Origin: Paracoccaceae bacterium
GTDB taxonomy: Bacteria > Pseudomonadota > Alphaproteobacteria > Rhodobacterales > Rhodobacteraceae
Direction of reading: 5' to 3'
Length of the DNA stretch: 64,000 nt
Assembly (NCBI GenBank): GCA_026989055.1
Contig: JALSKC010000061.1
Location: 1-64,000 of the forward strand
Part shown: piece by piece, positions 8,414 through 15,566 of the stretch
Position numbering within the stretch: the first letter of the stretch is position 1
Layout of the letters: every line of letters begins with the position of its first letter
Position numbers and translations under genes: made by a program
The notes under the pieces: model-generated
Databases searched by the model: none
What the model was told of the DNA's origin: nothing
Seen by the model: only the letters and a program-made list of their open reading frames with translations

Positions 8414-9412
8414 TTGGTCGCACAGATCGACAGACGATTCATCCAGGCCCGGCCGGCCAAGCTCTGGCCGCGGCTGCTCGCCTATGCGCTGTTCGAGGGC
8501 CGCCCGCTCACCACCCGCGGCCGCTGGATCAACCCGCTGGTCCTGGCCGGCTACCGCCTGTGGGGCGCGCTGCCGCAACGGCGCGCGGCAACGGATCCGA
8601 TCTTCATCCTCGGCCTCGGGCGGACCGGCACCACCGTGCTCGGCACCATCCTGGCGCTGCATCGCGACCTCGGCTATCTGAACGAGCCCAAGGCCCTGTG
8701 GCACGCCGCCCTGGGCGATGACGACCTGATCGGTTCCTACTCCGCCCGGCCCGGTCGCTACCGGATGGGGCGGCACGATGCCGACAGCGGCAAGCTGCGC
8801 CGGCTGCGCCGCTACCACGGGGCCTATCTGCGCCTTGCCGGGTGCCGGCGGGTGGTGGACAAATACCCCGAACTGCTGTTCCGTACCGGGCTGCTCGAAG
8901 CCGTCTTCCCCGAAGCCCGCCTGATCATCCTGATCCGCAACGGGAACGACACCTGCCAGTCGATCGAGCAATGGTCGGCCCGCAACGCCGCCGGCGCCGA
9001 CGACTGGTGGGGACGGGACCGGCGCAAGTGGCGGATCATGCTGGAAGAGCTCGTGGCGCCGGATCCGTATTTCGCCCGGGCGCTGACGGCGATCCGCCGC
9101 TTCGAACGGCACCGCGACATGGCCGCGCTGGAATGGATCGTGACCATGCGCGAGGCACTCCGGCTGCGCGCGTCCGCCACCCGGGGGCTGTTCTTCCTGC
9201 GCTACGAGGATCTCGCCCGAAAACCGCGGGAGCAGCTTGCGGCACTGTTCGACTTCTGCGCCCTGGAGCGGGACGAAACCGTGCTCGACTACGCCGCCGC
9301 CGTGCTGCGCCCGCGCCCGCCCTATCCGGCGATCGAGCTGCACCCGGCGCTGCAGCCGCTGTTCGACGAGACCATGCGCACGCTCGGCTACCGCCCCTCG
9401 GAGCCGGCATGA
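8414..9412 (+). CDS. Sulfotransferase-family protein
   Basis: 332-aa protein with a PAPS-binding 5'-phosphosulfate loop at residues about 65-76 (FILGLGRTGTTVLG) and a later region with Arg and Ser typical of the 3'-phosphate site (LIILIRNGNDTCQSIEQW). Family members transfer sulfate from PAPS to sugars, lipids or small molecules. The start is a TTG with AGGAGG 5 nt upstream; no ATG fits as well. Its stop overlaps the ATG of the following glycosyltransferase (ATGA). The pair probably builds a sulfated surface glycan or glycolipid. No transport, polymerase or other glycan genes are adjacent, so acceptor and product are unknown. Confidence 0.8.
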   Translation: MVAQIDRRFIQARPAKLWPRLLAYALFEGRPLTTRGRWINPLVLAGYRLWGALPQRRAATDPIFILGLGRTGTTVLGTILALHRDLGYLNEPKALWHAALGDDDLIGSYSARPGRYRMGRHDADSGKLRRLRRYHGAYLRLAGCRRVVDKYPELLFRTGLLEAVFPEARLIILIRNGNDTCQSIEQWSARNAAGADDWWGRDRRKWRIMLEELVAPDPYFARALTAIRRFERHRDMAALEWIVTMREALRLRASATRGLFFLRYEDLARKPREQLAALFDFCALERDETVLDYAAAVLRPRPPYPAIELHPALQPLFDETMRTLGYRPSEPA

Positions 9413-10647
9413 GGATCCTGCAGGTTAGCCACCGCAACTACATCGCCGGAGGCTCGGATGCCGTCTTCCTGGCCACCTGCCGGCTGCTGCGCGAAGCCGG
9501 GCACGAGGTCATCCCCTTCTGCATCGACCTGCCGGAAAACCGGCCCAGCCGCTGGTCGGCCCATTTTCCGAAGGCCGCCGACACCGCCCGGGCGCCCCTG
9601 CGCGACGGGTTGCGCTATTTCTACAACCGCGAGGCACGCATCAGGCTGGAACGGCTGCTCGAACAGGCCGGGCCGCTGGATGTGGCGCATCTGCATATCT
9701 ACCACGGCAAGCAGACGCCGGCGATCCTGTCGCCGCTGCGCCGGCGTGGCATTCCCGTGGTGCACACGCTGCATGAATACAAGCTCGCCTGCCCGGTCTA
9801 TACCCTGGAACGCGCCGGCCGCCCCTGCGAGGCCTGCGTTTCCGGCTCGGCGCTGAACTGCCTGCGCTACCGCTGCAAGGACGGCTCGCTGCTGCGCTCG
9901 GCGGTCATGCTGGCCGAAATGGCCAGCGCCCGCCTGCTGGGCGACGTGCGGCTCGTGGACCGTTTCATCTGCGTGAGCGACTTCCAGCGTCGGCTGATGG
10001 CCCGCGCCGGGCTGCCGGCGGAAAAGCTGCGCAGGCTGCACAACTTCCTGCCCGAACCCGCCGGCGCCGCCCCGGCGGGCCACGACGGATACTACCTGTA
10101 TTTCGGCCGGATCGAGGCTCTCAAGGGCATCGAAACCCTGCTCGATGCCTTTGCCGACGGCCGGCGCCGGCTCGTCATCGCCGGCGATGGCAGCTGGAGC
10201 GCCCGGCTGCGCGCCCGCATCGCCGGGCAACCCTGGGTGGACTACCGGGGTTTCCAGGGGGGTGGCGCCCTGCGGCGGCTGATCGGGCGCGCCAGGGCGG
10301 TGATCCTGCCCTCGGAATGGTACGAGAACTGTCCGATGAGCCTGATCGAGGCGAAGGCGCTGGGCCGGCCGGTAATCGGCGCCGACATCGGCGGAATCCC
10401 CGAGCTGGTGCGCGACGGCATCGACGGGGCCCTGTTCGCCCCGGGCGACCCCTTCGCCCTGCGCCGCGCCATGGAACGGCTGGAGGCCGCTGGGCACGAG
10501 GCCCTGTCCGAGGCCGCCTTCGCCGATGCCGCCGCCCGCTTCGGCCCGCAGCGCCACCTGGCCGCGCTGATGGGGATCTATGCCGAGGCCGGGGCACGCA
10601 CCCGCCCGCTGCCGGCCCGGGCCCCGGCCCGGGTCGGGGCGGGCTGA
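9409..10647 (+). CDS. GT4-type glycosyltransferase
   Basis: 412-aa GT-B fold glycosyltransferase. The N-terminal domain starts [21 protein letters not shown] Cys-rich insert ([19 protein letters not shown], then NCLRYRC) follows a HTLHEYKL segment and resembles one subgroup of exopolysaccharide transferases. The C-terminal nucleotide-sugar domain has [17 protein letters not shown] and the E-x7-E-like [18 protein letters not shown]. The last 25 or so residues are a Pro/Ala/Arg tail. It is translationally coupled to the sulfotransferase by a 4-bp overlap. It probably acts in the cytoplasm on a lipid-linked or free acceptor; donor and acceptor are unknown. Confidence 0.85.
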   Translation: MRILQVSHRNYIAGGSDAVFLATCRLLREAGHEVIPFCIDLPENRPSRWSAHFPKAADTARAPLRDGLRYFYNREARIRLERLLEQAGPLDVAHLHIYHGKQTPAILSPLRRRGIPVVHTLHEYKLACPVYTLERAGRPCEACVSGSALNCLRYRCKDGSLLRSAVMLAEMASARLLGDVRLVDRFICVSDFQRRLMARAGLPAEKLRRLHNFLPEPAGAAPAGHDGYYLYFGRIEALKGIETLLDAFADGRRRLVIAGDGSWSARLRARIAGQPWVDYRGFQGGGALRRLIGRARAVILPSEWYENCPMSLIEAKALGRPVIGADIGGIPELVRDGIDGALFAPGDPFALRRAMERLEAAGHEALSEAAFADAAARFGPQRHLAALMGIYAEAGARTRPLPARAPARVGAG

Positions 10648-10677
10648 CCCGCCGCCGCCGCGCCGGCCGGCACCGAG

Positions 10678-10708
10678 TTGCATTGCCCCCTTCGCGCGGC
10701 CATATACT
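10678..10708 (+). promoter_or_regulatory. Putative sigma-70 promoter of accA
   Basis: TTGCAT (10678-10683) and CATATA (10701-10706) are separated by 17 bp and lie about 30 bp before the accA ATG. This is the only AT-rich spot in an 88-bp GC-rich gap. Assigned by eye. Confidence 0.45.
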
Positions 10709-10735
10709 GGCGCAGCTTTCAGTGCGGAGTCGTCG

Positions 10736-11698
10736 ATGAACAACTATCTCGAATTCGAGAAGCCCCTGGCCGAAATCGAAGGCAAGGCGGAAGAGCTGCG
10801 CGCGCTGGCGCGGGCGAACGAAGAGATGGATGTGGAAAAGGAGGCCGCGGCGCTGGATCGCAAGGCCGAGGCCCTGCTGCGCGACCTTTACGCGAATCTG
10901 TCCCCCTGGCGCAAATGCCAGGTCGCCCGCCACCCGGACCGGCCCCACTGCAAGGACTACATCGATGCCCTGTTCACCGAATTCACCTCACTCGCCGGCG
11001 ACCGCAACTTTGCCGACGACCTGGCGGTTATGGGCGGGCTGGCCCGCTTCGACGGCACCCCGGTGATGGTGATCGGCCACGAAAAGGGGCACAATACCAG
11101 AACCCGGATCGAGCGCAACTTCGGCATGGCCCGCCCCGAGGGCTACCGCAAGGCGATCCGGCTGATGGGGCTGGCGGACCGTTTCGGCCTGCCGATCATC
11201 TCGCTGGTCGATACCGTGGGTGCCTACCCCGGCAAGGGCGCCGAGGAACGCGGCCAGTCCGAGGCAATCGCGCGCTCCACCGAAAAATGCCTGCAGGTGA
11301 AGGTGCCGCTGATCTCGATCATCATCGGCGAGGGCGGCTCGGGCGGCGCGGTGGCCTTTGCCACGGCGAACCGGGTCGCGATGCTCGAACATTCCGTCTA
11401 CACCGTGATCAGCCCCGAAGGCTGCGCCTCGATCCTGTGGAAGGATGCCGAGAAGATGCGCGAGGCGGCCGAGGCGCTGCGTCTGACCGCCCAGGATCTG
11501 GAACGGCTCGGGGTGGCCGACATGGTGATCCCCGAACCCCTGGGCGGCGCCCAGCGCGACCGCGAGGCGACCATCCGCGCGGTCGGTGCGGCGATCGGCA
11601 GGATGCTGAAGGAGCTGCAGAAGAAGAAGCCCGAACAGCTGCTCAGGGAGCGGCGGCAGAAATATCTCGACATCGGCGCGGCCGGGCTTGCCGCCTGA
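10736..11698 (+). CDS. accA: Acetyl-CoA carboxylase carboxyltransferase subunit alpha
   Basis: 320-aa AccA, full length. It has the N-terminal helical region ([20 protein letters not shown]) followed by the crotonase-like carboxyltransferase core with [36 protein letters not shown] and the oxyanion-hole glycines in [13 protein letters not shown]. With AccD it transfers the carboxyl group from carboxybiotin to acetyl-CoA, the first committed step of fatty-acid synthesis. accD is not in the window. A small gene follows after 24 bp and may be cotranscribed. Confidence 0.97.
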   Translation: MNNYLEFEKPLAEIEGKAEELRALARANEEMDVEKEAAALDRKAEALLRDLYANLSPWRKCQVARHPDRPHCKDYIDALFTEFTSLAGDRNFADDLAVMGGLARFDGTPVMVIGHEKGHNTRTRIERNFGMARPEGYRKAIRLMGLADRFGLPIISLVDTVGAYPGKGAEERGQSEAIARSTEKCLQVKVPLISIIIGEGGSGGAVAFATANRVAMLEHSVYTVISPEGCASILWKDAEKMREAAEALRLTAQDLERLGVADMVIPEPLGGAQRDREATIRAVGAAIGRMLKELQKKKPEQLLRERRQKYLDIGAAGLAA

Positions 11699-11722
11699 GC
11701 CGCCCCCACCAGGAGCCACGGC

Positions 11723-11941
11723 ATGGATCTGCTCGAAACCGTTGCCGACCAGCTGGCCCGCAAGGCCCTCGAGCTGCCCGGAACGGCCGATGACAACACG
11801 CTGATCAACCAGATGGCCGAGGCAATGGGCGCCTCGTCGAGCACCCTGCAGGAGGCCTTCCTGACCGCGGTGCGCATCCGCCGCGCCGAGGCCCGGGCCG
11901 AACGGGCGCTGGAGGCCTACCGGCGCCGGCAGAACCTCTGA
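11723..11941 (+). CDS. Small hypothetical protein downstream of accA
   Basis: 72-aa acidic/helical protein with no signal peptide or membrane segment. It starts MDLLETVADQLARKALELPG and ends in an Ala/Arg-rich helix (RAEARAERALEAYRRRQNL). It has a good AGGAG 8 nt before the ATG and lies 24 bp after accA, so it is probably in the same transcript. I do not recognise the family. It looks like a helix-bundle adaptor, which is only a structural impression. Just after the stop, GGCCGC/GCGGCC arms (11955-11971) could form a hairpin without a T tract. Confidence 0.6.
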   Translation: MDLLETVADQLARKALELPGTADDNTLINQMAEAMGASSSTLQEAFLTAVRIRRAEARAERALEAYRRRQNL

Positions 11942-12037
11942 AGAACGGCCTGAGGGCCGCCCGGAGCGGCCGGCGCGGGGGAGAGTGCGTGCGGGCGCGA
12001 GACCGGGGCGCGGGGGGCGCGGCCGGCCCCCGCCCGC

Positions 12038-12778
12038 TCAACCCGGGCGGTGGAATCCGGCCTCGGCCATCAGCCGGTCGGAATTGCGCTCGATCGCCTC
12101 TTCGAGTTCGACCATGAAGCGCTCACGCGGCTTGCCGGCCGGGATCCGGGGCAGGAATTCGACCACCGCCAGCCCCGGCTTGCGGTAGATTCCGTGGCGC
12201 GGCCAGAACACGCCCACATTGGTCGCCGCGGGCACGCAATCTTCTTCCAGCTCCTCATACAGGACGGCAGTGCCGATCTTGTAGGGGCGGTAGGCACCGG
12301 CCGCCACCCGCGTGCCCTGCGGATAGATGATCAGCTGCCCCGGATCGTGCAGGTTGCGCCTGACCCCCTCCTTCATCTGGGCGATCGCCTGGGCCCGCTT
12401 GCCCCGGTCAACCGGCACGCAGCCGATACGCATCGCATACCACCCCAGGATCGGCGCCCATTTCAGCTGCTTCTTCATGATGAACTTCGGGCGCGGGCAG
12501 GCGCTGACGATGATGATGATGTCGAAGAAGCTCTGGTGCTTCGCCGCCACGATCACCTCGTCGGTGGGAACCTCGCCGCGCACCTCCGAACGCAGCCCCA
12601 CCATCCAGGCCGCCGACCAGCGCACATAGCGGCAGTAGCTGCGCACCGCCCGCACCGCCCAGTCGCGGGAAAGGACCGCAAGCGGGGTGAAGAAGATCGC
12701 CATCAACGGCATGGCGGCATACATCTGCAGGATGAACAGCACCGAGCGCAACCACTGCAGCGCTTCCTTCGTCCGCAT
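12038..12778 (-). CDS. plsC: 1-Acyl-sn-glycerol-3-phosphate acyltransferase
   Basis: 246-aa membrane-associated acyltransferase with one N-terminal hydrophobic segment. The catalytic HX4D block is KHQSFFD, the glycerol-phosphate-binding block is YPQGTR (in place of the common FPEGTR), and a KIGTAVLYEEL segment follows. It acylates lysophosphatidate to phosphatidate in phospholipid synthesis. The start ATG overlaps the ftsX stop (ATGA at 12777-12780 read on the minus strand), so it ends an ftsE-ftsX-plsC operon. This links cell-division and phospholipid genes in one transcript. Confidence 0.92.
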   Translation of the reverse strand: MRTKEALQWLRSVLFILQMYAAMPLMAIFFTPLAVLSRDWAVRAVRSYCRYVRWSAAWMVGLRSEVRGEVPTDEVIVAAKHQSFFDIIIIVSACPRPKFIMKKQLKWAPILGWYAMRIGCVPVDRGKRAQAIAQMKEGVRRNLHDPGQLIIYPQGTRVAAGAYRPYKIGTAVLYEELEEDCVPAATNVGVFWPRHGIYRKPGLAVVEFLPRIPAGKPRERFMVELEEAIERNSDRLMAEAGFHRPG

Positions 12779-13677
12779 CACGTGATCCCCCTGAGCGCCC
12801 GCAGGGCCGCCAGCCGGGTGGCCAGGAAGGCCACCAGGGCGGAAACCGGCGGAATCAGCAGATACCAGAACCATTCCGCGCCCTGCGGCTGCAGCCCGGT
12901 CAGGAAGCCGCCGCCCCCGGGGCCCGGCAGCAGCAGCACCGCGCTCATGCCCAGAAGGGTTCCCAGCAGCGCGCCCCCCAGCGTGCGCAGGGTGAAGCGA
13001 TGCACGAAGGCCCGGATGATATAGGAATCCCGCGCCCCGATCAGCCGCAGCACGCGGATCACCTCGCGGTTGGCCGCCAGCGCCGAATCCGCGGCCAGCG
13101 TGATCATCGCCCCGGTCGCGGCCGCGATCAGCAGTGCCGAGACCAGCCCGAGCATCCGCAACCGCGCTGCCGCTGCGACAAGCGGCTGCCGCCAACGGCT
13201 GTGATCGTCCAGCACCGCCCCCGGCGCCTCGGCCTGCAGCCGCAACCGCAGCCCGGTGGCGTCAAACCCCTCGGCACTCTCGATGATTTCGACCAGCTGC
13301 GGCACGGGCAGGCTCTCCAGCGACAGCCCCGGCCCCAGCCACGGCTCCAGCAGGGCCTGCTCGTCGGCAGCGCTCAGCACCCGCACCCGGGCCACTCCCG
13401 GCGTGGCCTCCAACACCCGGACAACCGCCTCGGTCTGGGCTTCCATCTGCCCGGCAGGCGCCGAAATGCGCACCGTCGCCGTCCGTGCAAGCTCCGAGGA
13501 CCAGCGCTCCGCCAGCCGCCCCGCCGCCAGCGAAAGCGCCAGGGCGAACACCGCCAGAAAGGCCATCGCCGCGGCCGTGAACTGGGTCAGCCGCGCGGTA
13601 AAGCCCGACGGCGGAACGACCCGGTCGGCGGCGCCCTTCAGCCGCCTGCCCCCGGTCATTGCCGCTGCCGCCCTCAC
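12778..13677 (-). CDS. ftsX: Cell-division protein FtsX
   Basis: 299-aa membrane protein. One TM helix lies near the N-terminus (about residues 32-52), followed by a periplasmic domain and three C-terminal TM helices (MLGLVSALLIAAATGAMITL, then LGGALLGTLLGMSAVLLLP, then a helix around LLIPPVSALVAFLA). FtsX is the membrane partner of FtsE and controls septal peptidoglycan hydrolases. The GTG start at 13675-13677 overlaps the ftsE stop (GTGA); an ATG at 13659 would shorten it by six residues. The periplasmic loop is divergent from enterobacterial FtsX, as is common in alphaproteobacteria. Confidence 0.88.
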   Translation of the reverse strand: MRAAAAMTGGRRLKGAADRVVPPSGFTARLTQFTAAAMAFLAVFALALSLAAGRLAERWSSELARTATVRISAPAGQMEAQTEAVVRVLEATPGVARVRVLSAADEQALLEPWLGPGLSLESLPVPQLVEIIESAEGFDATGLRLRLQAEAPGAVLDDHSRWRQPLVAAAARLRMLGLVSALLIAAATGAMITLAADSALAANREVIRVLRLIGARDSYIIRAFVHRFTLRTLGGALLGTLLGMSAVLLLPGPGGGGFLTGLQPQGAEWFWYLLIPPVSALVAFLATRLAALRALRGIT

Positions 13678-14345
13678 AGCTCGGCTCCGGCGGCCTGCAA
13701 CCGGCGATCGCGAATGCGCAGCACCCGGGCCGAAACCCGGGCCTTGGCCGCCCTGATCAGGTTCAGGTCATGGGTGGCGATCAGCACCGCCCTTCCCATC
13801 CGGTTCAGTTCGATCAGCAGTTCCAGCAGCCGCTCCGACATCTCCCAGTCGATGTTGCCCGTCGGTTCATCGGCGATGATCACCTCGGGCGACATGATCA
13901 CCGCGCGCGCCAGCGCCGCACGCTGGCGTTCCCCGCCCGAAAGCTCTGGCGGCAGGGCCTGCGCCCGCGCGCTCAGGCCGACCCAGGCGAGCAGCGCCTC
14001 GAGGTTCTCCGGCTCCGGCCTGCGCGCCGCCACCTCCAGCGGCAGGGCGATGTTCTCGATCACCGGCAGATGGTCGAGAAACCGGCAGTCCTGATGCACG
14101 ACCCCGATCCGCCGCCGGGCAGCGGCGATGTCGTCGCGGCTCATCGCGCCCACCTCGCGGCCGAAAACCGAAATCCGCCCGCCCGAGGGCATCAGATCCA
14201 TGTAGCACAGCCGCAGGAGTGTCGTCTTGCCCGCCCCCGACGGGCCGGTCAGGAAGTGGAACGAGCCCGGGCCGATCTCCATGGAAATACGCGAAAACAG
14301 CTCGCCGCCGTCATATCCGTAGGAAATATCCGTCAGTTCGATCAC
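13674..14345 (-). CDS. ftsE: Cell-division ATP-binding protein FtsE
   Basis: 223-aa ABC ATPase. Walker A is GPSGAGKTT, the signature is LSGGERQR, Walker B is VIIADEPTG and the switch His is in ATHDLNL. Length and the NIDWEMS segment after Walker B fit FtsE. The GTG at 14343-14345 has a GGAGG about 10 nt upstream and gives the canonical VIELTDISYGYDGG start. It partners FtsX in divisome activation. It is divergent from the zinc-ribbon gene, 195 bp away. Confidence 0.92.
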   Translation of the reverse strand: MIELTDISYGYDGGELFSRISMEIGPGSFHFLTGPSGAGKTTLLRLCYMDLMPSGGRISVFGREVGAMSRDDIAAARRRIGVVHQDCRFLDHLPVIENIALPLEVAARRPEPENLEALLAWVGLSARAQALPPELSGGERQRAALARAVIMSPEVIIADEPTGNIDWEMSERLLELLIELNRMGRAVLIATHDLNLIRAAKARVSARVLRIRDRRLQAAGAEL

Positions 14346-14422
14346 GCCGCGCCCGCCCTCCTGCCTGCCGCGACAGTTTTGCCTCAACCGCCGGGGCGTT
14401 TCAATCGCCGCCGCGCAAAAGC

Positions 14423-14451
14423 TTGGATTGTCGATGCGCCTTTGCTAATAA
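14423..14451 (+). promoter_or_regulatory. Putative promoter of the zinc-ribbon gene
   Basis: TTGGAT (14423-14428), a 17-bp spacer and TAATAA (14446-14451) lie about 90 bp before the ATG at 14541. It is one of the best sigma-70-like matches in the window, identified by eye. Confidence 0.5.
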
Positions 14452-14540
14452 CGCGAAAAACGTCGCCAGCCTCCGGAACGGGCCTCGGAACGGCTCCGGT
14501 CGGCGTGGGCGATCGACAAGGCGGTTTCGAGGTAGGCAGT

Positions 14541-15509
14541 ATGCGTTTGATTTGTCCCAATTGCGGTGCGCAATATGAAGTCGATCCGGATGTGATCCCC
14601 GAGGCCGGTCGCGATGTTCAGTGCTCGAACTGCGGCCACGGGTGGTTCCAGCGCCACGAGCGGAGCATGGAGCCCGGCGCCGACGGGCAGGGCGAGGCCC
14701 CGGCGGCGGGGTCGGAAACGCCGGGATCGGGAACGCCGGGGTCGGAGGCATCCGGCACGGCCGGCGCGGCTGCGGAGGCCGGGCCTGCGACCCGTCCGCC
14801 GGAACCGCAGGCGCAACCCTCTCCCGCCGGGGCAGGCACCGGGGCAGACTCCGGAACCGAGGCAGCCAAAGGGACCGAAGCAGCCAAAGGGGCCGAGGCA
14901 GCCAGACCCGCCGCCGCGGCGGCCGCCGAGGCGCCCCGCTCCGATGCCTCTGCGCAACAGCACCGGAGCCGGCTTGACGCCGAAGTCGCAAACATCCTGC
15001 GCGAGGAGGCGGAACGCGAAAGGCGCGTGCGCGAGGCCGAACGCGGCAGTCTCGAAACCCAGCCCGACCTGGGGCTGGAGCCGCCGGCCCAGGCTCCCGC
15101 CGCCCAGCCCTCCGCCCCGGCCGAGCATGTCGCCCGCCTCGCCCCCGAACCCGAGGAAGCCTCCGGCCTGCCGGGAACAGAGGCTGCCCGGAGCGCGCTC
15201 CTGCCCGACATCGAAGAGATCAACTCCACCCTCGATGCCGGCGACCAGCCGGAGGCCTCCCCGGAAACGAGCCGCCGGATCGGGTTCCGGCGCGGCTTTC
15301 TCGGCGCGGTGGTGCTGTTTCTCCTGCTGGCGCTGATCTACCTGCTCGCCCCGCGACTTGCAGAGGCGGTGCCGGCGGCAGCCGCGCCCCTCGAATCCTA
15401 TGTCGCCTGGGTGGACCGGCTGCGCGCCGGGGTGGACGATCTCATGCTGCAGGCGGTGGAACGGCTCACCGGCCTTCTGGAACGAATGAACGCAGAAGCG
15501 CCGGGCTGA
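14541..15509 (+). CDS. MJ0042-type zinc-ribbon membrane protein
   Basis: 322-aa protein. Residues 1-37 form a zinc ribbon (CPNCGAQYEVDPDVIP, then CSNCGHGWFQ) of the MJ0042/zf-ribbon type. About 200 residues of Pro/Ala/Glu/Gly low complexity follow, with tandem repeats (15-bp units encoding TPGSG/TPGSE and 18-bp units encoding TEAAKG). One TM helix (about 255-278, FLGAVVLFLLLALIYLLAP) precedes a short C-terminal region. The topology implies a cytoplasmic zinc ribbon anchored through a disordered linker. The gene is divergent from ftsE. The function is not known to me; position beside ftsEX hints at a cell-envelope role. Confidence 0.75.
   Translation: MRLICPNCGAQYEVDPDVIPEAGRDVQCSNCGHGWFQRHERSMEPGADGQGEAPAAGSETPGSGTPGSEASGTAGAAAEAGPATRPPEPQAQPSPAGAGTGADSGTEAAKGTEAAKGAEAARPAAAAAAEAPRSDASAQQHRSRLDAEVANILREEAERERRVREAERGSLETQPDLGLEPPAQAPAAQPSAPAEHVARLAPEPEEASGLPGTEAARSALLPDIEEINSTLDAGDQPEASPETSRRIGFRRGFLGAVVLFLLLALIYLLAPRLAEAVPAAAAPLESYVAWVDRLRAGVDDLMLQAVERLTGLLERMNAEAPG
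14856..14905 (+). repeat. 18-bp coding tandem repeat in the zinc-ribbon gene
   Basis: Nearly three copies of an ACCGAGGCAGCCAAAGGG unit (14856-14873, 14874-14891, 14892-14905) encode TEAAKG, TEAAKG and AEAAR. The unit length is a multiple of three, so copy-number change would keep the frame and alter linker length. Confidence 0.85.
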
Positions 15510-15566
15510 CGCAACCGGCGGGCAGCGGGCGCAGGCGCCGCAGGGGGTGACGGCACCGCAGGAAGC

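Noticed and set aside
11955-11971. GGCCGC/GCGGCC hairpin as a terminator after the small accA-linked gene
   Set aside because: No T tract follows and such short GC stems are frequent here; it is mentioned only as a possible hairpin.
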